From positions 1 through 43,971 of the forward strand of contig DATNPH010000181.1 in assembly GCA_036703315.1 (NCBI GenBank): DNA of 43,971 nucleotides, read 5' to 3'. The position numbers and the translations under genes were made by a program. Within the stretch, counting starts at the first letter, position 1. Every line of letters begins with the position of its first letter. Positions 25,197 to 33,070 of the stretch are shown one piece after another. The notes beneath the pieces were generated by a model that was not told the DNA's origin, did no database searches, and was given only the letters and a program-made list of their open reading frames with translations. This DNA comes from DATNPH01 sp036703315. Lineage in GTDB: Bacteria > Cyanobacteriota > Cyanobacteriia > Cyanobacteriales > Coleofasciculaceae.

Positions 25197-25901
25197 ATGA
25201 AAAATAAAGTTCCATTTTTCTTCAATCACGGTATTAATAGCAAGATAGTAACCTGTTGTGTGACTAGCTTGCTACTAGCTTACTCAACTGCTGCTTTAGG
25301 CGAGTATAGGCCACCCCGCACCCAGCGCCCGCCAGGTGGCTATACATCAACAACAGGCACTAGAGGTGGATGTGAAGGAATTGGAGAAACATCGTTAAGA
25401 TTGTTTGCTCCAATCAATCATGTTGGGCAAACAGCTTCTTTATATCCAACTTTTGCTTGGTTTGTACCCGAAACCAAATCTTTGCCAATAGAATTTAGGC
25501 TGTATAAGTACGGTTCAAATGGTCAGCCTCAACTCCAAAATAAGTGGAAGTTGCAAAGTAATTTTGGAGTTATGACATTATCCCTGCCGAAAGATAAACC
25601 AGGTTTAGAAAGGGGGCAGAGATATATATGGCAGGTGGCGATGCTATGTGACTCTAACCGCCCGTCCAACGATTTAGTGGTAATGGCAGAAATTGACGTG
25701 GTAGAAATGCCTCGTGAAGTCGGTTTCGTTGGCGATGCTCGTAAAAATGTCGATATTTTAGCTGAATCGGGTTTATGGTATGACGCGATCGCTGAAGCTT
25801 TCAAGACGGGACAGAGATATGCTATTAATGACTTGTTAAAAAATCTGGCGGCGTTAGAAAACCCCGAACTAACAGCCACCTCAACATCCCAACGAAATTA
25901 A
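25197..25901 (+). CDS. DUF928 exported protein
   Basis: A 234-residue protein with a signal peptide (about residues 1-36, TCCVTSLLLAYSTAALG). The mature part is the DUF928 family, which in cyanobacteria is commonly found next to CHAT-TPR genes: SLRLFAPINHVGQTASLYPTFAWFVPE, then FRLYK, FGVMTLSLPKDKPGLERGQRYIWQVAMLCDSNRPSNDLVV and the helical end NVDILAESGLWYDAIAEAFK. The role is unknown; the predicted location is the periplasm. It is 16 bases before the CHAT gene and certainly in the same operon. No TTTTCGG 22-bp box is seen upstream; instead there is a different repeat, ATCTGACTTTT twice near 25111-25135, so its control may differ. Confidence 0.87.
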   Translation: MKNKVPFFFNHGINSKIVTCCVTSLLLAYSTAALGEYRPPRTQRPPGGYTSTTGTRGGCEGIGETSLRLFAPINHVGQTASLYPTFAWFVPETKSLPIEFRLYKYGSNGQPQLQNKWKLQSNFGVMTLSLPKDKPGLERGQRYIWQVAMLCDSNRPSNDLVVMAEIDVVEMPREVGFVGDARKNVDILAESGLWYDAIAEAFKTGQRYAINDLLKNLAALENPELTATSTSQRN

Positions 25902-25917
25902 TGAAGACTGGTTTTAT

Positions 25918-28761
25918 ATGAAAGGTCTCCAGCTTGGGGTAACTATATGTATCAGTATTCTATTATTAGCCAATGTAGAATTTGCCAGTTCTCAACAACA
26001 ATCGGTAATAACTCAAACTAATATCAATCGTCTAACAGCAGAAAAAGCTGTTACAGAAGCCGAAAAACTGTCTGAGCAAGGAACAGCAGTATCACGGCGG
26101 CAGGCAATCGAGAAATATTTAGAAGCACTCAAACTTTGGGAAAATGTAGCAGTTAGCGAAGCTTTTGCGCGAGATGCTCGTTTACAGTCAGCGACAATTC
26201 TGAGAAAGATAGGGAAACTTTACCAATCTTTGGGAGAGCCAGAACAAGCATTAGCCTACTACAACCAAGCACTACCAATTTTTACAGAATTAGGTGAGCT
26301 TTCTCAACAAGCTAGAACCCTCCACGATTTGGGGATGCTTTATAACGTGTTTGGGGAAAGGCAAAAAGTTTTAGATTATTTGGGTGCAGCGCAGCGACTT
26401 TATCGCAAATTAGGGGACACGTCTGGTATTGGATTAACCTATAGCAATATGGGCTGGATTCACTATTTCTTTTTGGGCGCTAGAGAAAAAGGAATGGAAT
26501 TATATCAACAGGCGTTGAGGACTTATCAGAAAGCAGGCGATCGCATTGGTGAATCTAATACTTTAGCCCAAATAGCTTGGGGTTATTACGGGTTAGGCAA
26601 TAATGAACAAGCTATTAATTACTACAAACAAGCAATAGAAGTTTCCAGGCAAGCAGGTTATAAATCTGGAGAAGCTAGTGCTTCTATCTATATTAGTCAA
26701 GTTTATGAGGCTTTGGGCAAAAAACAACTAGCGCTAGATGCTTTAATTACAGCGCAAAAGCTTTATCAGGAGTTGGAAAATCGTTCGGAATTAGCTAGAG
26801 TTTATCGCCACTTTGGCTCAGTTTATTCGTCATTTGGCGAAGAGCAGAAAGCAGTAGAATTTTATAAAAAATCAGTTTTAGCTTATAGAGAGTTGGGCGA
26901 AAAGCTTGACGAAGGGCATATTCTATGGGATCTGGGTATATTATATAATTCCATAGGCGATAATCAAAATGCCTTAGATACTTTAAACCAATCTTTATCA
27001 ATCAAGAAGGCAACACGCGATCGCTATGGGGAAGCTGATGCACTGTATCAGATTGCTCGTGTTGAGAGTGAGCAAAATAATCTTGCAGAAGCCTTAGTAC
27101 AATTGGAGGCTTCTATTAAAATTACTGAGGATTTGCGAGCCAGTGTTTCTAGTCAAAACCTTCGCACCTCTTTCTTTTCTATGAGGCTGGATAGATACCA
27201 ATTTTATGTAGACCTATTAATGAGGTTACATAAAAATAATCCATTAGCAGGGTATGATGCAAAAGCTCTCCACATTAGCGAACGTTCACGCGCCCGTAGT
27301 CTTTTGGAACTTCTGGCTGAAGCGAATGCCGATCTTCGCCAAAGTGTCGATCCACAATTACTGCAACAGGAAAGTAGCCTTGGACAGCAGATAGAGAAAC
27401 TGGAAAAACGTCGCCTAGAATTGCTCGATAGTCAGCATACTGAAGAGCAGATAAATGCGATAGAGCAAGAGCTTGAAGCACTGGTGTGGGAATATCAAGA
27501 CGTTCAAACACAAATCAAAGTTAAAAGTCCTCGCTATGCTGCGATCGCACAACCTCAACCCTTGAGTGTATCAGAAATTCAGTCAACCTTACTCGATGAC
27601 AATACGCTGCTGTTGGAATACTCGTTAGGTGAAGAACGCAGCTATTTGTGGGCTGTGACGAAAACAAGTATAACTAGCTACGAGTTACCTAAACGAGCAG
27701 ATATAGAGGCGGCTGTGCGGCGTTTTGAGCAAGAAGAATTAGTACCGCTACCGATGCGATCGCCCCAGGGAACTTTGGCAGTAGATACTCTCTCGCAAAT
27801 GCTATTAGCACCCATCGCTGGACAACTGGGTAATAAACGATTAGTCATTGTTGGGGATGGCATTTTACAGTCTATACCGTTTAGCGCCTTAGCCGTTCCG
27901 GGAAAGTCTGAGCAGAAAAATGATTTTGTGCCACTAGTTGTGGAACATGAAATTGTCAACTTGCCCTCAGCATCTACATTAGCAGTTTTAAGGCATGACA
28001 TTGCAGGGCGAAAAGTAGCTCCTAAGACAGTAGCTGTACTCGCAGATCCGGTGTTTGGTAAGGATGATGGGCGAGTTCAGGGAAATCCAGCTAATGCTAG
28101 CAGTAGCATTATCCCATCTTTGGAAAATGTGCCAATTACAGAAGTAGATTTAAAAAATTCTGTCAGAGATGCAGGAGTCAAACTCACGCGCCTTTTGGGA
28201 ACGCGAAGGGAAGCTGAGGCAATTATGGCTTTAGTACCCGATGCACAGCGTACTCAATACTTTGATTTTCAGGCAAATAAAGTAACTGCCAGCAATCCAG
28301 ATTTATCGCAGTATCGCATTGTACATTTTGCCACTCACGGTATTCTCAATACTGTGCGTCCAGAATTGTCAGGGATTGTGATGTCATTAGTCGATGAAAA
28401 AGGAATTCCACAGAACGGTTTTTTGCGACTGCACGATATTTTTAATCTGAATTTACCCGCAGAATTAATTGTACTAAGTGCTTGTCAAACAGGTCGAGGT
28501 CAGGAAATTAAAGGGGAAGGAATTATTGGACTGACGCGAGGTTTTATGTATGCAGGTGCGTCGCGGGTGCTGGTGAGTTTGTGGAAGGTTGACGACAAAG
28601 CGACAGCAGAGTTGATGAAGCGGTTTTATCGGGGGATGTTGAAGGAGAAGTTAACGCCTGCTGCTGCATTAAAGCAGGCGCAGGTGGAGATGTCGCAAAT
28701 ACCAAAGTGGAGTTCTCCTTATTATTGGGCGGCTTTTGTGCTTCAGGGTGAGTGGCGGTGA
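25918..28761 (+). CDS. Exported TPR-CHAT (caspase-like) protein
   Basis: A 947-residue protein. A signal peptide-like N-terminus (MKGLQLGVTICISILLLANVEFASS) suggests export. About seven TPR units occupy roughly residues 50-400 (ARTLHDLGMLYNVFGERQKVL, NTLAQIAWGYYGLGNNEQAI, GHILWDLGILYNSIGDNQNAL). After a coiled-coil linker (about 470-540) comes the CHAT domain, about 620-947, of the caspase/separase superfamily. It keeps the catalytic dyad: His807 in VHFATHG and Cys856 in VLSACQTG. It ends YYWAAFVLQGEW as is usual. The likely role is a protease or protease-like effector acting with DUF928; the target is unknown. The DNA coding its end recurs as relics in downstream intergenic repeats. Confidence 0.9.
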   Translation: MKGLQLGVTICISILLLANVEFASSQQQSVITQTNINRLTAEKAVTEAEKLSEQGTAVSRRQAIEKYLEALKLWENVAVSEAFARDARLQSATILRKIGKLYQSLGEPEQALAYYNQALPIFTELGELSQQARTLHDLGMLYNVFGERQKVLDYLGAAQRLYRKLGDTSGIGLTYSNMGWIHYFFLGAREKGMELYQQALRTYQKAGDRIGESNTLAQIAWGYYGLGNNEQAINYYKQAIEVSRQAGYKSGEASASIYISQVYEALGKKQLALDALITAQKLYQELENRSELARVYRHFGSVYSSFGEEQKAVEFYKKSVLAYRELGEKLDEGHILWDLGILYNSIGDNQNALDTLNQSLSIKKATRDRYGEADALYQIARVESEQNNLAEALVQLEASIKITEDLRASVSSQNLRTSFFSMRLDRYQFYVDLLMRLHKNNPLAGYDAKALHISERSRARSLLELLAEANADLRQSVDPQLLQQESSLGQQIEKLEKRRLELLDSQHTEEQINAIEQELEALVWEYQDVQTQIKVKSPRYAAIAQPQPLSVSEIQSTLLDDNTLLLEYSLGEERSYLWAVTKTSITSYELPKRADIEAAVRRFEQEELVPLPMRSPQGTLAVDTLSQMLLAPIAGQLGNKRLVIVGDGILQSIPFSALAVPGKSEQKNDFVPLVVEHEIVNLPSASTLAVLRHDIAGRKVAPKTVAVLADPVFGKDDGRVQGNPANASSSIIPSLENVPITEVDLKNSVRDAGVKLTRLLGTRREAEAIMALVPDAQRTQYFDFQANKVTASNPDLSQYRIVHFATHGILNTVRPELSGIVMSLVDEKGIPQNGFLRLHDIFNLNLPAELIVLSACQTGRGQEIKGEGIIGLTRGFMYAGASRVLVSLWKVDDKATAELMKRFYRGMLKEKLTPAAALKQAQVEMSQIPKWSSPYYWAAFVLQGEWR

Positions 28762-28769
28762 GTATGTAG

Positions 28770-28825
28770 TTTTAGGAAATGAGCATTTCCGTTTTCTGAA
28801 ATCAAGTTTGCAGTTTTCGGTAGTG
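28770..28825 (+). promoter_or_regulatory. 22-bp direct-repeat box before the DUF1036 gene
   Basis: Three repeats begin at 28770 (TTTTAGGAAATGAG), 28792 (TTTTCTGAAATCAAG) and 28814 (TTTTCGGTAGTG), exactly 22 bp apart, starting nine bases after the CHAT stop codon. The distance from the last repeat to the downstream start is about 190 bases, longer than at the other genes. Confidence 0.75.
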
Positions 28826-29011
28826 CTTTACTTTAAGAGTCTCTATATGCTGATAAGCAGAAATTAAATATTCCTTTGTTATTCAGCAACCAATTACTAG
28901 AACTACAATACAAATTAATGATGCTGACAATGCACTTGGAGACAATTCAGGTGTTATGAGAGTTTGTTTTACGCGCTAGTTAATAAAAATTAAAACAGAG
29001 AGGTTTGTGTC

Positions 29012-29545
29012 GTGACTAAAAATCTAAGTAGAAACATCTCTACGATTGCATCTTTAGTTTTAACCACATCTGCATTTTGGACAATTAATTCTGTACTCAA
29101 CCCGAACAAAGCATTAGCTTGGTTTGAAGTGTGCAATCGTTCATCAAAAAGAGCTTACGTCGCATTTGCTTACTACAATGCAAGAGATAATAGGGATACC
29201 CAACGAGCACCTGTTCCTGATATGTCCCAGTGGGTATCAGAAGGATGGTGGACATTAAATCCAGGGCAATGTAGGCAAGTATATCCTCATGAATTATGGC
29301 GGAGAAATAAGTATTACTATGTCTATGCTGAAAGTGATGGTAATACTCTTTGGAGAGGAAACCATTATTTTTGTGTAGGACGAGGAGTCCCTTTCCGAAT
29401 TACTCAAGCAGATTTGGCAACTATTGGTGGACTACGTGGTTGTGGAGGCACAGGGATAGATGACTCTTCAATTAAAAGGGTTCCATTTAAGCAGGTTGAA
29501 ATTACAGGGCGTACTCAAAATTTCACTTATAGTTTAAATAATTGA
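29012..29545 (+). CDS. DUF1036 exported protein
   Basis: A 177-residue protein starting at GTG, with AGAGAGG as ribosome site about 10 bases before. The signal peptide covers about residues 1-35 (LVLTTSAFWTINSVLNPNKALA). The mature part is DUF1036: WFEVCNRSSKRAYVAFAYYNARDN, then GWWTLNPGQCRQVYPHEL, YYYVYAESDGNTLWRGNHYFCVG and LRGCGG. Four Cys are conserved-looking and could form disulfides. DUF1036 proteins are small periplasmic or outer-membrane-associated beta proteins of unknown role. It is preceded by a 22-bp box and followed by three approximately 90-bp repeats, as part of a series of similar cassettes. Confidence 0.85.
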   Translation: MTKNLSRNISTIASLVLTTSAFWTINSVLNPNKALAWFEVCNRSSKRAYVAFAYYNARDNRDTQRAPVPDMSQWVSEGWWTLNPGQCRQVYPHELWRRNKYYYVYAESDGNTLWRGNHYFCVGRGVPFRITQADLATIGGLRGCGGTGIDDSSIKRVPFKQVEITGRTQNFTYSLNN

Positions 29546-29559
29546 GATTGCTTGCAGAA

Positions 29560-29800
29560 GCGATCGCTTTATCATTGGGTAGCTTTTGTGCTTCAGAGTG
29601 AGTGGGCTTTTGTCAAGGCAATCGCTCACTTTGTGTAGTTTTTACAACAGTAGCGATCGCCTCATCATTTGCTAGCTTTTGTGATTCAGAGTGAGTGGGC
29701 TTTTGCAATGAGCGATCACTTGGTGTAGTTTTTACAAGGGTAGTGATCGCTTTAGCATTGGCTAGCTTTTGTGCTTCAAGGTGAGTGGCGGTAGATAAAT
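29560..29800 (+). repeat. Three ~90-bp repeats carrying a CHAT 3'-end relic
   Basis: Three degenerate copies, with the shared core TTTTGTGCTTCAGAGTGAG at about 29584, 29677 and 29767 (spacing 93 and 90). Each also has a GCGATCGC-like site and a GTGTAGTTTTTACAA segment. Read in one frame the first core gives HWVAFVLQSEW, matching the CHAT C-terminus (YYWAAFVLQGEW). More copies lie at 30718, 31428, 31516 and 31609. Confidence 0.8.
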
Positions 29801-29824
29801 TGTTTTGTTTATTTATCAATTCAT

Positions 29825-29858
29825 TTTTCGGAAATCAACTTTGCACTTTTTGGTAGTG
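29825..29858 (+). promoter_or_regulatory. 22-bp direct-repeat box before the VMO-I-like gene
   Basis: TTTTCGGAAATCAAC begins at 29825 and TTTTTGGTAGTG at 29847, 22 bp apart. The second repeat ends about 70 bases before the start at 29926. Confidence 0.75.
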
Positions 29859-29925
29859 CTTTACCCAAAGAGTACTCGTACGCTCAAAACATCTAAACGA
29901 TCAAGACTTGGAACAAGGTAGATAT

Positions 29926-30534
29926 ATGATAATGAAGAAGCTTTCGATTACTCTTGCTTGTCTTATGGCTTCCCTTCCTATAGAAGCAGCCTTTGGTCAA
30001 GTTTCCTCTCGTTCTGATGTAGTTGGGGCTTTGACTTCTGGTAAGGGCGGTCAATGGGGTACTTGGACGACTGCTCAATATTGTCCACCCGGATCGTGGG
30101 CTTATTCGTTCGGACAAAAGGTAGAATCTTTCCAGGGTCCTGGCGATGATACAGCACTTAACTCTATTGCTCTCTACTGTTCTGACCGCTATGGAAATCC
30201 AGTAGGTAATTATGTCACTCCCCACACAGGTTATTGGGGTTCTTGGGCGTACAATAGTTGTTCTCGAGGGGCACACATGACCTTGTTTATGCTACAGGTG
30301 GAGGGAGGGCATCCGGGTGATGATACTTCTGCAAACGCTGTTAGTTTTTGGTGCAGCAATAATATTAGAATTCACGCATCAAACGCTGGACCATGGGGAA
30401 GTTGGGGTCCTTGGAGAGGAGGCTTTATTACCAACGCTGCTATTTGCGGTTTGCGAGAAAAGATCGAATCGCCTCAAGGTGCCGGAGACGATACTGCGTT
30501 GAACGATGTAGAGTTTATTTGGTGTCGTCGTTAA
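29926..30534 (+). CDS. VMO-I-like exported protein
   Basis: About 202 residues from the ATG at 29926 (AAGG about seven bases upstream; a TTG at 29908 is the longer alternative). The signal peptide is MIMKKLSITLACLMASLPIEAAFGQ. The mature part matches the vitelline membrane outer layer protein I fold, a three-sheet beta-prism with three internal repeats. Each repeat has a WG-x-W opening and a VE-x-PG-x-GDDTxxN core: QWGTWTTAQYCPPGSWA with KVESFQGPGDDTALNSI, YWGSWAYNSC with VEGGHPGDDTSANAV, and SWGPWRGGF with KIESPQGAGDDTALNDV. The fold is best known from animal egg membranes; relatives occur in some bacteria. The activity is unknown; a carbohydrate-binding role is possible. Confidence 0.8.
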   Translation: MIMKKLSITLACLMASLPIEAAFGQVSSRSDVVGALTSGKGGQWGTWTTAQYCPPGSWAYSFGQKVESFQGPGDDTALNSIALYCSDRYGNPVGNYVTPHTGYWGSWAYNSCSRGAHMTLFMLQVEGGHPGDDTSANAVSFWCSNNIRIHASNAGPWGSWGPWRGGFITNAAICGLREKIESPQGAGDDTALNDVEFIWCRR

Positions 30535-30639
30535 CCTTTTATTATTAATTTTTACTCCTAGAGCCAGAGTGTAGGTTGGGTTGACTTCATGAAGCGCAAC
30601 CAAGTCCTCAACTCAGCGTTACACCCAAAAAATTAGCTT

Positions 30640-30756
30640 TGTCAAGCTTTTGCCAAGGCACTCGCTCACGAGTGTGTAGTTTTTGCAAGAGTAGCGATCG
30701 CTTTATTACTTGGATGGCTTTTGTGCTTCAGGGTGACTGGGCTTTTGTCAATCCAA
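30640..30756 (+). repeat. One ~90-bp repeat after the VMO-I-like gene
   Basis: A single copy of the intergenic repeat, with core TTTTGTGCTTCAGGGTGAC at about 30718, a GCGATCGC site and GTGTAGTTTTTGCAA upstream. It is preceded by a degenerate GTTGGGTT palindrome (about 30572-30600). Confidence 0.7.
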
Positions 30757-30790
30757 GTTACTGAAATTAACTTTGCACTTTTCGGTAATG
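30757..30790 (+). promoter_or_regulatory. 22-bp direct-repeat box before the Pro/Thr-rich exported gene
   Basis: A degenerate GTTACTGAAATTAAC begins at 30757 and a perfect TTTTCGGTAATGAC at 30779, 22 bp apart, about 100 bases before the start at 30889. Confidence 0.65.
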
Positions 30791-30888
30791 ACTACTTAAT
30801 TTAAGTAGAAATAAGATTGTTTAGTAACTAGTTAGGTTTCAGATCAGCATTTCTGTTAACCATCCATTGCCAATTCTATAGGACAAAT

Positions 30889-31377
30889 ATGCGACTTCAA
30901 ACTGCGACAAAATTTGCTCGGATCTTAGGCATAAGCATCTTCAGCGTTGGTTTGGCTAATTTTTTAGCCCCTACGGTTTCTCTCGCCCAAGTTTGTAATT
31001 TCTGGGGTTGTTCTGCACCAGGAGCAGGACCATGTACTATCCACGGTTGTCCTGCTCCTGCCCCCCAACCTACTACTGCCCCCCAACCCAGTACTAACAT
31101 TATTATTATTCCAGGTAACAACACAACTCCGGCAACTAACACAACGGCTTCGCCTACTACTCCTCAACGCAATCCACAGCAAGTGGCTTCTTGTATTCGA
31201 GAGCTACATAGTTTTTATTACAGGAATGTATCTGATTCAACGGCCATGCAACTAGCAAACAATGCTTGTCGTTCAGGTGCTTCCGCTTCTTGCATTCAGG
31301 AAAATTTCAACTACTACTACAGAACTTTGAGCCATAGCGAGGCTGCCCGACGTGCCCAGGAAAGCTGTGCGCCCTAA
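30889..31377 (+). CDS. Exported protein with Pro/Thr linker and a duplicated Cys-bounded motif
   Basis: A 162-residue protein. The signal peptide covers about residues 1-34 (ILGISIFSVGLANFLAPTVSLAQ). A short Cys-rich segment (CNFWGCSAPGAGPCTIHGC) is followed by a Pro/Thr/Asn-rich linker (about 55-97). The C-terminal 65 residues hold two copies of a roughly 30-residue helical motif bounded by Cys: CIRELHSFYYRNVSDSTAM with its closing NNACRSG, and CIQENFNYYYRTLSHSEAA with its closing QESC. The shared pattern is C-x(6)-YYR-x-(V/L)-S-x-S-x-A. No family recognised. It closes the series of box-controlled exported genes. Confidence 0.75.
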   Translation: MRLQTATKFARILGISIFSVGLANFLAPTVSLAQVCNFWGCSAPGAGPCTIHGCPAPAPQPTTAPQPSTNIIIIPGNNTTPATNTTASPTTPQRNPQQVASCIRELHSFYYRNVSDSTAMQLANNACRSGASASCIQENFNYYYRTLSHSEAARRAQESCAP

Positions 31378-31414
31378 ATCAAGATATTAGTTGGCATCTA
31401 AGTAAGTTTATTAA

Positions 31415-31660
31415 AGCGTTTCAAAACTTTTGTGCTTTAGTATAACTGGGCTTTAGCTATGAGTGATCGCTTGTGTAGTTTTTGCAAAAATAGTGATCGC
31501 CTTATTATTGACCAGTTTTTGTGCTTCAGAGTGAGTGGGCTTTTGCAATGAGCGATCGCTGTGGTGTGTAGTTTTTACAAGAATAGCGATCGCTTTATCA
31601 TTGGCTAAATTTTGTGCATTAGGGTAACTGGGCTTTTGTCAAGGCGATCGCTTTATCATC
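31415..31660 (+). repeat. Three ~90-bp repeats after the Pro/Thr-rich gene
   Basis: Copies of the same intergenic repeat with cores at about 31428, 31516 and 31609 (spacing 88 and 93). The middle copy is the best preserved (TTTTGTGCTTCAGAGTGAG). The array ends where the truncated methyltransferase copy begins. Confidence 0.75.
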
Positions 31661-31673
31661 GAATAACTTTATA

Positions 31674-31836
31674 ATGTGATAACAAACTTTGAAGCTTACG
31701 AGCTTTCAGTAGAACAGCGAGAGGAGGCAGCTATTCTTGAGCGAGTACCCAGAGCCAAAAACTTGATGGGTGATGCCAAAGCCCCTGCGGAATGGTACAC
31801 ACCGCCAGAGTATATCGAGATGGCTAGGGCAATAGT
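31674..31836 (+). pseudogene. Truncated copy of the Dam-like methyltransferase gene
   Basis: The sequence corresponds to roughly codons 60-113 of the intact gene at 33071: LSVEQREEAAILERVPRAKNLMGD and APAEWYTPPEYIEMARA against LSVEQREKIEVAIIERVPRVKNLMGD and APVEWYTPLEYIKMARA. Right after ARA it is fused to sequence that normally lies downstream of the intact gene (the 33840-region repeat), so the catalytic NPPY part was lost by an internal deletion. Non-functional. Confidence 0.8.
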
Positions 31837-32070
31837 GATACCACGTATCGGGTACATGAGACATTCAGCGCGATCGCTTCTGCTGCCGTCTCCGCTTCAA
31901 ATCAAAAGCCAGCCCTTATATCCACTAGTTCTTCCTCCTCCCACGCTTCGCCATTCGGTTTAACCAGCTGTTGAGCGAGTTTATCGCCGTCCAAATACTG
32001 AGGTCGAGTATTGGTTTTTACTGAAGCCCGAAAAATTAGGCTATGTGTCTTACCGTTAGACAGATAACCC
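31837..32070 (-). repeat. Module copy 1: relic of a repeated 3' coding end plus palindrome
   Basis: First of the related blocks seen again at 32725-33020 and 33820-34084. On the minus strand all code a version of KLAQQLVKPNGEAWEEEELV followed by DIRAGF and stop, the C-terminal end of an unrecognised protein; here it reads LDGDKLAQQLVKPNGEAW. The block also includes one copy of the TGTCTTACCGTTAGACA palindrome (32046-32062). Confidence 0.65.
32046..32062. repeat. TGTCTTACCGTTAGACA palindrome copy
   Basis: Third copy in the element. It lies upstream (on the minus strand) of the relic coding end in module copy 1, in the same relative place as the copy at 34068-34084. Confidence 0.65.
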
Positions 32071-32355
32071 CCTGAGTGGCTGAGGTCTATTCGCAATTAC
32101 TGAAGAAAATTCTCAATAAGCGGGTACAGGATGAGTCGGTTACCACCCCTCTCTACGGAATTACAAAGGTTACAGCCGCTATTACACGAACCGGATGTAT
32201 CAGACCAATTCCTCAGTCAGGTCAACAGTGGGGAATAAAACTATAAAGTCCATTAGCCATTTAGCTGAATCTCTTGGGCCAATTGTCTAATGGACTTTCC
32301 TAGTGGGACAGGATAAAAATTCCCTATAAAGTAAATTTCGTTAATGCTCTCTGCT

Positions 32356-32381
32356 GTGCTCCAGGGGGGAGCGCTTTTTTT
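32356..32381 (+). terminator. Rho-independent-type terminator
   Basis: GCTCC (32358-32362) pairs with GGAGC (32368-32372), followed at once by GC and seven T. This is the most classical terminator shape in the window, yet no intact gene lies just upstream, so it probably belonged to a lost rightward gene. Confidence 0.65.
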
Positions 32382-32593
32382 ACTATCTCATAAAAAAGTC
32401 CAGCTCTCATTCAGGCTGAGCTAGGACTTACGCAACTGGGAAAGGCGATCGCCTTTCCCACAAAGCCAACTGTCCAGAACAAACAGGACTGTTCTGAAGA
32501 CAGGGGGTATTGGGAGCTGACGCGCAAGCGATCGCTCTATCCGATGTAGAGGCTTTTTGTTTCTAAACTGAAAGCGTACACTTTCTATTTAAC

Positions 32594-32620
32594 CTATCTG
32601 TCTAACGGTTAGACAGATAG
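32594..32620. repeat. Extended 27-bp copy of the TGTCTAAC palindrome
   Basis: Arms CTATCTGTCTAAC (32594-32606) and GTTAGACAGATAG (32608-32620) match perfectly around one central G. This is the longest and most perfect of the five copies in the element. Confidence 0.75.
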
Positions 32621-32724
32621 AGGTAGGCTTTCTATTCAAACCCTCGCCTAGCCAGGGGCGATCGCTTCTTTTGAGGGGAATTTACAGCAGCGATCGCTCT
32701 CAATACCTGAGAGCGCCTTTTTTG

Positions 32725-33020
32725 TCGTCTGGGCTTCAAATCCTCAGCCAGCCCTTATATCTACCAGTTCCCCCTCCTCCCACGCTTCTTGATAATCCCA
32801 AATCCATGAATGTTGCTAGGAGTGGAATAGTGCTACCAGGGAGTGCATGAGGCACTCAGCCCGAGCGCTTCTGCTGCCGTCTGGGCTTCAAATCCTCAGC
32901 CAGCCCTTATATCCACCAGTTCCCCCTCCTCCCACGCTTCCCCATCCGGTTTAACCAACCGTTGTGCGAGTTTTTGGAGTTCTACATCTGAGGGGCGACC
33001 ATCTAAATGCCAGTTTTGGG
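32725..33020 (-). repeat. Module copies 2 and 3 upstream of the methyltransferase
   Basis: Two related blocks, 32725-32789 and 32878-33020, code on the minus strand for the end of the same relic protein. The second reads LLRHSQNWHLDGRPSDVELQ, then KLAQRLVKPDGEAWEEGELV, DIRAG and stop. Between them a 77-bp stretch (about 32789-32865, starting TTGATAATCCCAAATCC) is repeated almost identically at 33820-33896 on the other side of the methyltransferase gene. Confidence 0.7.
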
Positions 33021-33070
33021 AGTGCCGCAGCAACCCTTAGAATTGTAGTATCCAATTTTGGATACTGCCA

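Larger units (their letters stand above)
32100..32724. other. Gene-free, hairpin-rich stretch
   Basis: No gene seen. Structures in order: a 12-bp inverted repeat AAAGTCCATTAG/CTAATGGACTTT (32245-32256, 32287-32298); a terminator (32356-32381); a stem AGTCC-AGCTC/GAGCT-AGGACT (about 32397-32428); a 24-bp perfect palindrome centred on GCGATCGC (32437-32460); a stem CTGTCCAGAACA/TGTTCTGAAGACAG (32470-32503); and the 27-bp TGTCTAAC-type palindrome (32594-32620). HIP1 sites are dense. It is compatible with a decayed replication, partition or regulatory region. Confidence 0.55.

Noticed and set aside
29560..31660. The ~90-bp repeats as a CRISPR array
   Set aside because: The copies are degenerate, lack constant 25-40-bp repeats with unique spacers, and no cas genes are near.
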